A DNA stretch of 64,000 nt, taken from Nocardioides pini. Lineage in GTDB: Bacteria; Actinomycetota; Actinomycetes; Propionibacteriales; Nocardioidaceae. Positions 27,816-36,091 of this stretch are shown here, piece by piece (within the stretch, counting starts at the first letter, position 1; each line of letters opens with the position of its first letter). The notes under the pieces are model-generated. The model did not search any database, was not told the origin of the DNA, and saw only the letters and a list, made by a program, of their open reading frames with translations. A program made the translations under genes and the position numbers. The stretch covers positions 675,838 to 739,837 of the forward strand of contig NZ_JAPPUX010000003.1 of assembly GCF_026712185.1 (NCBI RefSeq), in the 5' to 3' direction.

Positions 27816-28724
27816 ATGCAGCTGCGCTACGTCTACTCCGAGCTCGGCCAGGGCCTGCGACGCAACCTGACGATGCACCTCGCGGTGATCCTCACCCTGG
27901 TCGTCTCGCTGACCCTCGTGGGCATCGGCCTGCTCTTCCAGCAGCAGGCGACGCGTGCGGCCGAGCACTTCGGCAACCAGCTCCAGATCACGGTCTACCT
28001 GTGCCGGCTCAACGACTCCAACCCGGTCTGCCCCAACCCGGTGACCGAGGCGCAGAAGGCGGAGATCGAGGCCGTGGTCGAGGACAACCCGGAGGTGGCG
28101 AGCTACCGCTTCGAGTCCGGCGAGGTCGCCCTGGAGAAGGCGAAGGAGCTCTACGGCGAGGAGCTGTTCTCCGGCGACAACCCCGCGCTGACGGCGGAGG
28201 ACATGCCGCAGACGATCTGGATCACGCTCGAGGACCCCGAGCAGTACGAAGGCATCAGCAGTGCGGTGCAGGGCCTCGACGGCGTCTCCCGGGTGCGTGA
28301 CCTGCGCGAGCAGGTCGGACCCATCCTCACGACCATCACCAAGATGCGGACGTACGCCCTGGGCACGGCCGCGCTGCTGGTGCTGGCGGCCCTGCTGCTC
28401 GTCGCCAACACGATCCGACTCGCCGCCTTCGCGCGGCGCAAGGAGATCGGCATCATGCGGCTCGTGGGCGCCTCCACCCTCTACATCGCGCTGCCGTTCC
28501 TCCTCGAGGCACTGGTCACGGCGTTGATCAGCGTGGCCCTCGCCATCGGGGCGCTCGCGGCGTTCCTGAGGTTCGCGATCGGTGACCTCCAGCAGAACCT
28601 GAGGTTCGTCCCGTGGATCGGCTGGGACGAGTTCTGGCTGGCCGCCGGAGCGGTCGCGATCCTCGGTCCGGTGCTGACGTTGCTCCCGACACTCGTGTTG
28701 ACGCGGAAATACCTCAAAGTCTGA
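27816..28724 (+). CDS. ftsX: cell division protein FtsX
   Basis: Membrane partner of FtsE that relays ATP hydrolysis to an extracellular wall hydrolase. The 302-aa product has a first transmembrane helix (residues about 22-45). A large extracytoplasmic domain includes a Cys pair (VYLCRLNDSNPVCPN) common in actinobacterial FtsX. Three C-terminal helices surround the ARRKEIGIMRLVGAS coupling motif. The gene lies directly upstream of a coiled-coil M23 protein, the expected hydrolase partner. Confidence 0.96.
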   Translation: MQLRYVYSELGQGLRRNLTMHLAVILTLVVSLTLVGIGLLFQQQATRAAEHFGNQLQITVYLCRLNDSNPVCPNPVTEAQKAEIEAVVEDNPEVASYRFESGEVALEKAKELYGEELFSGDNPALTAEDMPQTIWITLEDPEQYEGISSAVQGLDGVSRVRDLREQVGPILTTITKMRTYALGTAALLVLAALLLVANTIRLAAFARRKEIGIMRLVGASTLYIALPFLLEALVTALISVALAIGALAAFLRFAIGDLQQNLRFVPWIGWDEFWLAAGAVAILGPVLTLLPTLVLTRKYLKV

Positions 28725-28811
28725 TCGGCGGAGGTTAGCGTCTAGGCGTCCCGCCCGGCCGTGCGTCGGGAGGACACCCTTCCCCGCTTCCCCGACGCAA
28801 AGGCTTCCCCG

Positions 28812-30086
28812 GTGCGTACCTTCCCCCGTGCCGCTCACCGCCCTGTGGCCGCAGCTCTCGTTGCGGTCATGGCGCTGGGTGTGTCCGCTGCTCACGCCGA
28901 CGACCTCAAGGACAAGAAGAACAAGGTCGAGCGCGAGCTCAAGGGCGCTCACCAGGACCTCGACGAGTCCAGTGCGCAGCTGCGCAAGGCCGCGGCCCGC
29001 CTCGACGCTGCGCAGCAGCAGCTCGACGTCGCCAAGACGCGGCTCGCCACCGCGCGGGGCAAGGTGGAGGTCGCCGCCGAGCGCGACGCGCAGATGCAGG
29101 CGGAGCTGGCGGCCGCCGAGGCCGAGCTCGCCGCCGCAGAGGCGGCGCTGGCCCAGGGCAAGGTCGACCGCGACGCCCAGCGGGAGAAGGTCGCCCGCAC
29201 CGTCGCCGACATGTACTCCGAGGGCGACCCCGAGCTGATCGCGTTCTCCTCCCTCCTCGACGCCGAGTCCACCGAGGAGCTCACCCGGCGCGACGGCGTG
29301 CGCGACGTCGTGGTCGGCCAGGAGGCGCGCGAGTACGACGAGCTCAAGGCCTCGGAGGTGCTCCTCCAGGTCCGCGAGGACCAGGTCGCCGACGCCCGCG
29401 ACGTGGTGGCCGCCAAGCGCGAGGCCGCCGCCGAGCACCTCGAGCTGATGCAGGCCCTCGAGGCCGAGGAGCAGGCGGCCAAGGACTCCGTCGTCTCCCT
29501 GGTCATCGAGCGCCGCGACGCCCGCGAGGGCGCAAGCGCGGCTCGCGCCAAGGACCTCGCGAAGCTGCGCAAGCTCGAGAACGAGCAGCAGAAGATCGAG
29601 GAGATGCTGCGCAAGCGGGCCCTCGCCGCGCTGCGGCGCCAGCGCGCGCAGGCCCGGTCGCAGGCCCGGTCGCAGGCCTCCACGCCGAGCCCCGGCCTGC
29701 TCGCCTATCCCGTCGACGGCTACGTCACCTCGCCGTTCGGCTACCGGACCCACCCGATCTACCACTACTGGGGCCTGCACGACGGGGTCGACTTCGGTGG
29801 GGGCTGCGGCACCCCGCTGCGCGCCGCCGCGCCCGGCCGGGTCGTGTCGTCCTACTTCAGCGGCGTCTACGGCAACCGGCTGGTCATCGACCACGGCGTG
29901 CTCGGCGGCAAGGGCATCGCCACGATCTACAACCACGCGAGCGGCTACAACGTGGGCGTCGGTGACCAGGTCGCCGAGGGGCAGGTCATCGGCTTCGAGG
30001 GCAGCACCGGTTGGTCCACGGGCTGCCACCTGCACTTCACCGTGATGGCCAACGGCGTGGCCGTGGACCCGATGAACTGGCTCTGA
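28812..30086 (+). CDS. secreted coiled-coil M23 (LytM) peptidoglycan hydrolase, EnvC-like
   Basis: The 424-aa product has a signal peptide (cleavage near SAAHADD). A long alanine/glutamate-rich coiled coil follows (about residues 30-285: ELAAAEAELAAAEAALAQGK and ARAKDLAKLRKLENEQQKIE). The C-terminal M23 peptidase domain has PVDGYVTSPFGYRTHPIYHY, HDGVDFGGGCGTPL and TGCHLHFTV. The zinc ligands of the H-x3-D and HxH motifs are present, so it should be active rather than a degenerate EnvC-type activator. The start at GTG 28812 (AAAGG upstream) gives a normal signal peptide; GTG 28761 would add 17 polar residues. Its place after ftsEX suggests direct control by FtsX during septum splitting. Confidence 0.92.
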   Translation: MRTFPRAAHRPVAAALVAVMALGVSAAHADDLKDKKNKVERELKGAHQDLDESSAQLRKAAARLDAAQQQLDVAKTRLATARGKVEVAAERDAQMQAELAAAEAELAAAEAALAQGKVDRDAQREKVARTVADMYSEGDPELIAFSSLLDAESTEELTRRDGVRDVVVGQEAREYDELKASEVLLQVREDQVADARDVVAAKREAAAEHLELMQALEAEEQAAKDSVVSLVIERRDAREGASAARAKDLAKLRKLENEQQKIEEMLRKRALAALRRQRAQARSQARSQASTPSPGLLAYPVDGYVTSPFGYRTHPIYHYWGLHDGVDFGGGCGTPLRAAAPGRVVSSYFSGVYGNRLVIDHGVLGGKGIATIYNHASGYNVGVGDQVAEGQVIGFEGSTGWSTGCHLHFTVMANGVAVDPMNWL

Positions 30087-30125
30087 CCGACCACGACCGG
30101 GCACAACCGGCTGGACACGCTCTGG

Positions 30126-30131
30126 GACAAT
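30126..30131 (+). promoter_or_regulatory. possible -10 element of smpB
   Basis: GACAAT lies 6 nt before the smpB ATG at 30138, matching the spacing seen at other starts in this window. Support is weaker because the first base is G and no -35 was found. Confidence 0.35.
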
Positions 30132-30137
30132 GGACCC

Positions 30138-30617
30138 ATGGCGAAGGAGCAGGGCCAGAAGATGGTCGCGCAGAACAAGAAGGCGCGCCACGACTACCAC
30201 ATCGAGGACACCTGGGAGGCCGGGCTCGTCCTGATGGGGACCGAGGTGAAGTCGCTGCGCCAGGGGCGCGCCTCGCTCGTCGACGGCTTCGCCGAGATCG
30301 ACAACGGCGAGGCGTGGCTGCTCGGCGTGCACATCCCGGAGTACAGCCAGGGTAGCTGGACCAACCACTCCGCCCGCCGCCGTCGCAAGCTCCTGCTCAA
30401 CCGGTCCGAGATCGACAAGATCGAGCGCAAGATCACCGACAAGGGCTACACGATCGTGCCGCTCGCGCTCTACTTCAAGGACGGCCGCGCCAAGGTCGAG
30501 ATCGCCCTCGCCAAGGGCAAGAAGGCCTACGACAAGCGCCACACCCTCGCCGAGCGCCAGGCCAACCGGGAGAAGGTCGAGGCCGTCCAGCGGCGGCTCA
30601 AGGGCCACCGAGATTGA
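30138..30617 (+). CDS. smpB: tmRNA-binding protein SmpB
   Basis: Binds tmRNA and delivers it to stalled ribosomes in trans-translation. The 159-aa product has [40 protein letters not shown], the [17 protein letters not shown] loop and the C-terminal [20 protein letters not shown] tail that enters the mRNA channel. The matching RNA, ssrA, is at 40353-40723, about 10 kb away. This is the usual last member of prfB-ftsEX-M23-smpB in actinobacteria. Confidence 0.97.
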   Translation: MAKEQGQKMVAQNKKARHDYHIEDTWEAGLVLMGTEVKSLRQGRASLVDGFAEIDNGEAWLLGVHIPEYSQGSWTNHSARRRRKLLLNRSEIDKIERKITDKGYTIVPLALYFKDGRAKVEIALAKGKKAYDKRHTLAERQANREKVEAVQRRLKGHRD

Positions 30618-30636
30618 GACCGGGACTGAGGGCGGG

Positions 30637-31509
30637 TTGACCCCCATCGCGTTCGCGCAGGCCCTCGGCCTGCCCGGCCTGATCGACCTGCACACCCACT
30701 TCCTGCCGCCGCGGGTGATGGCGAAGGTCCGAGCGCAGTTCGACGCCGCCGGCCCGCTGATCGGCCGGCCGTGGCCGCTGCACTACCGCGACGAGGACGA
30801 CGCGCTCGTCGAGGTGCTGCGCTCCTTCGGCGTACGCCGCTTCACCGCCCTGCCGTACGCGCACAAGCCCGGCATGGCCGAGTTCCTCAACGACTGGGCG
30901 GCCGGTTTCGCGGAGCGGGTGCCCGAGGCCGCGGTGTGCGGCACGTTCTTCCCCGAGCCCGGCGTGACGGCGTACGTCACCTCCCGCACGGCGTCGGACC
31001 GGCCGGTCGAGGTGTGGAAGGTGCACGTGCAGGTCGGGGCGTTCGACGTCACCGACCCGCTGCTCGACGAGGCCTGGGGCGTCGTCGCGGACGCCGGCAC
31101 GCCCGTCGTGCTGCACGCCGGCAGCGGACCCGTGCCGACCGAGCACACCGGCCCGGAGCCGGTGCGGGAGCTGCTGGCCCGCCACCCGCGGCTGCGGCTC
31201 GTCATCGCCCACGCGGGAGCGCCGGAGTACGCCGAGTTCCTCGAGCTGGCCGAGTCCCACGAGCGGGTGGCGCTCGACACCACGATGGCCTTCACGCCGT
31301 TCTTCGAGGAGATGGGCGGCGCCTACCCACCCGACCTGCTGCCCCGGCTGCGCGACCTCGGCCTGGCCGGGAGGGTCCACCTCGGCAGCGACTTCCCGAA
31401 CATCCCCTACCCCTACGTCGTCCAGCTCGAGGCTCTGGCCGCGCTGGGACTGGGGGAGGAGTGGCTCCGCGCCGTGTGCTGGGAGAGCTCGGCCGCCCTC
31501 CTCGGCTGA
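30637..31509 (+). CDS. metal-dependent amidohydrolase (amidohydrolase 2 family)
   Basis: The 290-aa TIM-barrel hydrolase has metal-binding motifs GLIDLHTHFLPP at the N-terminus, VVLHAGSGPVP, LVIAHAGAPE and the C-terminal LGSDFPNIPYPY. Such enzymes include decarboxylases and lactonases of the amidohydrolase_2 group; the substrate is not predictable. The start is TTG 30637, the first usual start codon in frame and 19 nt after the smpB stop. An ATT within the smpB stop region is less likely. Two 54-bp hairpin repeats follow the gene. Confidence 0.85.
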   Translation: MTPIAFAQALGLPGLIDLHTHFLPPRVMAKVRAQFDAAGPLIGRPWPLHYRDEDDALVEVLRSFGVRRFTALPYAHKPGMAEFLNDWAAGFAERVPEAAVCGTFFPEPGVTAYVTSRTASDRPVEVWKVHVQVGAFDVTDPLLDEAWGVVADAGTPVVLHAGSGPVPTEHTGPEPVRELLARHPRLRLVIAHAGAPEYAEFLELAESHERVALDTTMAFTPFFEEMGGAYPPDLLPRLRDLGLAGRVHLGSDFPNIPYPYVVQLEALAALGLGEEWLRAVCWESSAALLG

Positions 31510-31513
31510 CCCC

Positions 31514-31650
31514 GGGCGGTGCGCCACCCACATCTCCGGCCAATGGAATGTGGCTGGGCCACCGCCCGGGGGCGTGTCGTACGACGACGCGCCGGCGGGC
31601 GGTGCGCCACCCACATCTCCGGCCGCTGGAATAGGGCTGGGCCACCGCTC
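31514..31650. repeat. two direct 54-bp hairpin-forming repeats
   Basis: Copies at 31514-31567 and 31597-31650 differ at about five positions. Each starts GGGCGGTGCGCCACCCACAT and ends CTGGGCCACCGC. In copy 1 the outer arms GGGCGGTG/CACCGCCC and inner CCACAT/ATGTGG pair into a long hairpin; copy 2 keeps most of the outer stem. They fill most of the gap between the amidohydrolase and the ROK operon. They may serve as transcription terminators or be a dispersed repeat family. Confidence 0.8.
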
Positions 31651-31688
31651 CCGGCAGGCACGCCAGCGCAAAATGTGGGCGCGGGTGC

Positions 31689-31737
31689 TTGACGGGGGAT
31701 ATGTAAGTGCGCTGAACTAACTAATGTGACAGCGCAC
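31689..31737 (+). promoter_or_regulatory. promoter and operator of the ROK amino-sugar operon
   Basis: TTGACG (31689-31694), 18 nt, then TGAACT (31713-31718), 7 nt, then the GTG at 31726. Superimposed is a perfect 8-bp inverted repeat, GTGCGCTG (31707-31714) and CAGCGCAC (31730-31737), spanning the -10 and the start codon. This is ideal for repression by the ROK regulator it precedes. The AT-rich centre (AACTAACTAA) stands out in this GC-rich DNA. Confidence 0.65.
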
Positions 31738-32859
31738 ACACCGGTCGGCCGCCCGCTCCGTCCCCGAGGCAAGCTGCTCCAGGAGGACGCCCGCCGCCAC
31801 CACCGCTCGCTGCTGCTCCAGCAGCTCTTCCGCGAGGGTCCGGCGAGCCGCGCGGACCTGGCGCGCTCGAGCGGGCTGACGCGGGTCACGGTGTCCGACC
31901 TGGTGGGGGAGATGCTCGCCGAGGGCTTCCTGGCCGAGCTGGGCGCACCCGCCGAGTCGCGGGTCGGCAAGCCGCCGACGCTCGTCGGGCTCGCCCCCGA
32001 CTCCCACCACATCATCGGCCTCGACCTCTCCGAGACCGACCGGATGTCCGGCGCGGTCGTCAACCTCGCCGGCACGGTCCAGGCGCGGCACGAGGTGCAC
32101 GTCGACGGCGCCGAGGGCGAGCAGGCGGTGGAGCTCGTCCTGGGCCTCGCCTCCCACCTGATGACGATGACGGACCGCCCGGTGCTCGGCGTCGGTGTCG
32201 GCAGCCCGGGCGTCGTCGACGCGGCGGGCACGGTGGTCGACGCGCCCAACCTCGCGTGGACCGACACCCCGCTGTCGGCCCGGCTGGCCGAGACGCTCGA
32301 CGTGCCGGTGTTCGTCGCCAACGACGCCAACACCGCCGTCCTCGGCGAGCACACGTTCGGCGAGTCCGGCGACGGCGGGCTGATGGTGCTGCGGGTCGGC
32401 ACCGGTGTCGGCGCCGGCCTGGTCCTTGGCGGGTCGCTGCTCCACGGCCACCTCGGCGCCGCTGGCGAGATCGGCCACGTCGTGGTCGACCCCGACGGTG
32501 AGCGGTGCGCCTGCTCGCGGACCGGCTGCCTGGAGACGCTGCTCGCCGCGCCGCGGCTGCGGCGCCGCGTCGGCGAGCCCGGCGTGGACGGCCCGGCCGT
32601 GCTCGCCGAGGTCGGGACCCGGCTGGGCGAGGTGCTGGCGCCCGTCGTCGCCGCGCTCAACCTCCACGAGATCGTGCTGAGCGGCCCCGCGGAGCTGCTC
32701 GACGGGCCGTTGCTCGACGCGACGGACCGGACCATCCGCGAGCGGACCATGCCGATCAGCTCCACGGGGCTGGCCGTCCGCACCTCGAAGCTCGGAGAGG
32801 ACGTGGTGGTCGTGGGAGCGGCCGTGCTCGTGCTCGCCGGAGAGCTGGGCGTCTCGTGA
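31726..32859 (+). CDS. ROK-family transcriptional repressor (NagC/XylR-like)
   Basis: The 377-aa product has an N-terminal winged helix (LLQQLFREGPASRADLARSS, then GLTRVTVSDLVGEMLAEGFL). A ROK sugar-kinase-fold domain follows with IIGLDLSETDRMSGAV, ANDANTAVLGEHTFGES and zinc site GEIGHVVVDPDGERCACSRT. The kinase phosphate loop DxGGTK is degenerate (DLSETD), so this is a sensor, not a kinase. It is the first gene of an operon with a binding protein, two permeases, a GH3 glycosidase and a true ROK kinase. It likely senses an amino sugar or its phosphate and represses the operon at the palindrome over its own start. Confidence 0.93.
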   Translation: MTAHTPVGRPLRPRGKLLQEDARRHHRSLLLQQLFREGPASRADLARSSGLTRVTVSDLVGEMLAEGFLAELGAPAESRVGKPPTLVGLAPDSHHIIGLDLSETDRMSGAVVNLAGTVQARHEVHVDGAEGEQAVELVLGLASHLMTMTDRPVLGVGVGSPGVVDAAGTVVDAPNLAWTDTPLSARLAETLDVPVFVANDANTAVLGEHTFGESGDGGLMVLRVGTGVGAGLVLGGSLLHGHLGAAGEIGHVVVDPDGERCACSRTGCLETLLAAPRLRRRVGEPGVDGPAVLAEVGTRLGEVLAPVVAALNLHEIVLSGPAELLDGPLLDATDRTIRERTMPISSTGLAVRTSKLGEDVVVVGAAVLVLAGELGVS

Positions 32860-32906
32860 GCGCCTCACGCTTCACACCCCACTGGAAGATCGATGGAAGG
32901 AACACT

Positions 32907-34202
32907 GTGGTGCGCATCAGGAAGTCACTGACCGGGGTGGCGGTCGCCGCGCTCGCGCTGACGACGCTCGCCGCGTGCGGCAGCGATGACGACGGGTCGT
33001 CCACCGACGACGACGGCGGCGCCGAGTCCGCCGACATCCGCGTCTGGCTCAACGGCACGGACACTCCGCAGGAGGCCCGTGACTGGTTGAAGAAGACCTT
33101 CGAGGAGGACAACCCGGGGTCCACGCTGACCATCGAGCAGCAGGAGTGGGACGGTCTGGTGGAGAAGCTCACCACCGCGCTGTCCAGCGAGTCCGAGACC
33201 CCCGACGTGGTCGAGATCGGCAACACCCAGGCCCCGACGTTCACCGCGGCCGGCGCGTTCTCGCCGCTCACCGACCAGCTGGACGACCTCGGCGGCGACG
33301 ACCTGCTGCCCGGGTTCGTCGAGGGCGCGACGGTCGACGGCGAGACGTACGCCGTTCCCTACTACGCGGGCTCGAAGTACATCTTCTACCGCAAGGACCT
33401 CTTCGAGAAGTCCGGCCTCGAGGTGCCCACGACGCTCGACGAGTTCGTGCAGGCCGCCACCACCCTGAAGAAGGACAACCCCAAGCCGGGCAACTTCTCC
33501 GGCTTCTGGTTCCCCGGGCAGGACTGGCGCAACGGCGCGACCTTCGTGTGGTCCGCCGGCGGCGACCTGGCCGTCGAGGACGGTGGCGAGTGGACCGGCT
33601 CGCTGTCGTCCCCCGAGTCCGTGGCGGGCCTGGAGATGGCACAGCAGCTGTTCACCGAGGCATCAGGCGCGCCCAAGGACGGCAACGAGGCCGACCCGTG
33701 GACCCCGTTCTGCGCGGGCGAGGTCGGCATGATGTCGACTCCCGGCTGGGTGAAGGGACTCCTCGACGACCCCGAGACCGGCTGCCCCGACGGCCACGCC
33801 AAGCAGGTCGGCGTCTTCGCGCTCCCCGGCCCGGACGGCGAGCCGGCCCCCGTGCTGCTCGGGGGGTCCGACATCGCCATCGCGGCCAAGTCCGCCCACC
33901 AGGACCTGGCCCAGGAGGCCGTCGAGCTCATGCTCAGCGAGGAGTACCAGACGCTCATGGCCGACGCCGGCCTGACGCCTGCCCTCACGTCGCTGGCCCC
34001 GCTGCTGGGTGACGACGAGTACGCCGAGGCCACCGTGGCCGCGGCGTCCAACGCCAAGCTCACGCCGGCCGCCCCGGGCTGGGCGACGGTCGAGGGATCG
34101 CGTGCCCTCGAGGACCTCTTCAGCGCCATCGCTCAGGGCGGCGACGTGGAGGAGCTCGCCGCCAAGGCCGACGAGCAGATGGACAGCCAGCTCAACGGCT
34201 GA
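32907..34202 (+). CDS. ABC transporter sugar-binding lipoprotein
   Basis: The 431-aa extracellular solute-binding protein (family 1, MalE-like) has a lipoprotein signal peptide with lipobox LAAC (cleavage before Cys about 26). An acidic linker follows. It has the SBP fold motifs IEQQEWDGLVEKLTTALSSE, PDVVEIGNTQAPTFTAAGAF, GSKYIFYRKDLFEKSGLEVP and GVFALPGPDGEP. GTG 32907 (or the next GTG) is preceded by AAGGA; the frame is open far upstream. Context points to chitobiose/N-acetylglucosamine or another beta-glycoside as ligand. An intercistronic hairpin downstream may stabilise this part of the mRNA. Confidence 0.93.
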   Translation: MVRIRKSLTGVAVAALALTTLAACGSDDDGSSTDDDGGAESADIRVWLNGTDTPQEARDWLKKTFEEDNPGSTLTIEQQEWDGLVEKLTTALSSESETPDVVEIGNTQAPTFTAAGAFSPLTDQLDDLGGDDLLPGFVEGATVDGETYAVPYYAGSKYIFYRKDLFEKSGLEVPTTLDEFVQAATTLKKDNPKPGNFSGFWFPGQDWRNGATFVWSAGGDLAVEDGGEWTGSLSSPESVAGLEMAQQLFTEASGAPKDGNEADPWTPFCAGEVGMMSTPGWVKGLLDDPETGCPDGHAKQVGVFALPGPDGEPAPVLLGGSDIAIAAKSAHQDLAQEAVELMLSEEYQTLMADAGLTPALTSLAPLLGDDEYAEATVAAASNAKLTPAAPGWATVEGSRALEDLFSAIAQGGDVEELAAKADEQMDSQLNG

Positions 34203-34215
34203 CCATCGACGACCA

Positions 34216-34250
34216 CCAGTGGGGGCGGCGCGAGCCGCTGCCCCCACTGG
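34216..34250. terminator. intercistronic hairpin between binding protein and permease genes
   Basis: Inverted repeat CCAGTGGGGGC (34216-34226) / GCCCCCACTGG (34240-34250) with a GC-rich loop, 14 nt after the binding-protein stop. Hairpins at this position often raise binding-protein levels over permease levels by partial termination or mRNA protection. Confidence 0.7.
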
Positions 34251-34295
34251 GGCGCGCCCGCGCGACAATCACACCGCCACCGGAGAGGAGGACCG

Positions 34296-35255
34296 ATGAC
34301 CGACATGCTGAGCCACACGGCCCGTGACACCTCCCGTGGGCCCGTTCCCGGCACGGCCCCCCGCCCGCGCCGCGGCACCCCGCTGCCGTACGCCCTCCTC
34401 GTCCCCGCCGTGCTGGCGCTGGCGGTGGCTCTCGGCTACCCGCTCGTGCGCCAGGTCGTGCTCTCCATGCAGGACTTCGGCCTCGCCCAGCAGTTCGGCC
34501 GCCCGCCCGAGTTCGTCGGCGCCGAGAACTACCGGCAGCTCGTCGCCGACGGCTACCTGTGGCGGGTCACCCTCCGCTCCATCGCCTTCTGCCTCGTCAA
34601 CGCGGTGCTCACGATGGCGATCGGCGTGGGCCTCGCGCTGCTGATGCGGCACATGTCGCGCGGCGTGCGGCTCCTCGTGCAGACCGGGCTGCTGCTCGCG
34701 TGGGCGATGCCGGTGGTCGCCTCGCTGACCGTGTGGCAGTGGCTCTTCGACACGCAGTACGGCGTCGTGAACTACGTCCTCACCGGCCTCGGCCTCGACT
34801 ACGAGGGCCACGGCTGGCTGCTGCGGCCGCTGTCGTTCTTCTTCGTCGCGACCGTGATCGTCGTGTGGATGAGCGTGCCGTTCGTCGCCTTCACCGTGTA
34901 CGCCGCCCTGACGCAGCTGCCGGAGGAGCTCGTCGAGGCCGCCGAGATCGACGGCGCCGGCGCGACCTCGCGCTTCCGCCACGTGGTGCTGCCCACCATC
35001 CGGCCGGTGCTGCTCGTCGTGGGCCTGCTGCAGGTCATCTGGGACCTGCGCGTCTTCACCCAGATCTACATCCTCCAGGAGGCCGGCGGCAGCGCCCGCG
35101 ACACCAACCTGCTGGGCACCTACATCTACCGGCTCGGCATCGGCGGCGGGGAGTTCGGCATGTCGGCGGCGGTGGCGATCTTCATGCTCGCGCTCACCGT
35201 GGTCCTGACCGCGCCCTACGTCCGCGCCATGCTCCGCCAGGAGGGTGAGACATGA
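34296..35255 (+). CDS. sugar ABC transporter permease (MalF-like)
   Basis: The 319-aa inner-membrane protein has six predicted helices and the EAA coupling loop QLPEELVEAAEIDGAGATSR FRH-type sequence near residue 210. Conserved EMIFQ-like LLVPAVLALAVALGYPLVRQ lies at the N-terminus. It pairs with the next gene. GGAGAGGAGG lies just before ATG 34296. The stop overlaps the second permease (ATGA at 35252). No ABC ATPase gene is in the operon, so a shared ATPase such as MsiK elsewhere in the genome is expected. Confidence 0.93.
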   Translation: MTDMLSHTARDTSRGPVPGTAPRPRRGTPLPYALLVPAVLALAVALGYPLVRQVVLSMQDFGLAQQFGRPPEFVGAENYRQLVADGYLWRVTLRSIAFCLVNAVLTMAIGVGLALLMRHMSRGVRLLVQTGLLLAWAMPVVASLTVWQWLFDTQYGVVNYVLTGLGLDYEGHGWLLRPLSFFFVATVIVVWMSVPFVAFTVYAALTQLPEELVEAAEIDGAGATSRFRHVVLPTIRPVLLVVGLLQVIWDLRVFTQIYILQEAGGSARDTNLLGTYIYRLGIGGGEFGMSAAVAIFMLALTVVLTAPYVRAMLRQEGET

Positions 35256-36091
35256 GCCGGCCGACCCGACCAGCCCTGCGCGCCACCGCCAACACCCTGG
35301 GTGTCCTGGCGTTCCTGCTCTCGGTGTTCCCCGTCTACTGGATGGTCAACAGCTCGTTCCTCGCGCGCAACGAGATCCGGAGCCCGACCCCGACCTGGGT
35401 GCCGTTCGGGGGCGACCTCGACAACTACCGCACGGTCTTCGCCACGGACCAGTTCCTCGACGCGCTGCAGGTGAGCCTGATGGTCACCGGCCTGACGATC
35501 GTCGTGGCGCTGCTCTTCGCCTTCGTGGCGGCCGTGGCGGTGAGCCGGTTCCGCTTCCGCGGCCGGCTGACCTTCATCGTCACGCTGCTGGTGATCCAGA
35601 TGATCCCGGTGGAGGGCCTGTTCATCAGCCAGTACAAGATGCTCAAGGCGATGGACCTGCTCAACACCGTCGTCGGGCTCACGCTGGTGTACGTCGCCGG
35701 CGTGCTGCCCTTCACGATCTGGACCCTGCGCGGCTTCGTCGCCGGGGTGCCCTACGAGCTGGAGGAGGCGGCGATGATGGACGGGTGCTCGCGCGTGCAG
35801 GCCTTCTTCCGCGTCACGCTGCCGCTCCTCGCCCCCGGCCTGGTGGCGACCGGGGTCTTCGGCTTCATCCAGGCGTGGAACGAGTTCACGCTGGCGCTCG
35901 TGGTGATGACGCGTGAGGACCAGCGGACGCTCCCGCTGTGGCTGTCGACCTTCACCGACGTCAACCGCGGCACCGACTGGGGCGGGATCATGGCCGGCTC
36001 CACCCTCATCGCGATCCCCGTCATCGTCTTCTTCCTCGTCGTGCAGGGCCGGATGGTCAGCGGCCTCACCTCCGGGGCGGTGAAGGGATGA
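35252..36091 (+). CDS. sugar ABC transporter permease (MalG-like)
   Basis: The 279-aa protein has six helices and the EAA loop VPYELEEAAMMDGCSRVQAF FRVTLPLLAPG-type sequence near residue 170. FPVYWMVNSSFLARNEI near the N-terminus is typical of the MalG group. It forms the heterodimeric channel with the upstream permease. It overlaps both neighbours by 4 nt (ATGA at 35252 and 36088). Confidence 0.93.
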   Translation: MSRPTRPALRATANTLGVLAFLLSVFPVYWMVNSSFLARNEIRSPTPTWVPFGGDLDNYRTVFATDQFLDALQVSLMVTGLTIVVALLFAFVAAVAVSRFRFRGRLTFIVTLLVIQMIPVEGLFISQYKMLKAMDLLNTVVGLTLVYVAGVLPFTIWTLRGFVAGVPYELEEAAMMDGCSRVQAFFRVTLPLLAPGLVATGVFGFIQAWNEFTLALVVMTREDQRTLPLWLSTFTDVNRGTDWGGIMAGSTLIAIPVIVFFLVVQGRMVSGLTSGAVKG

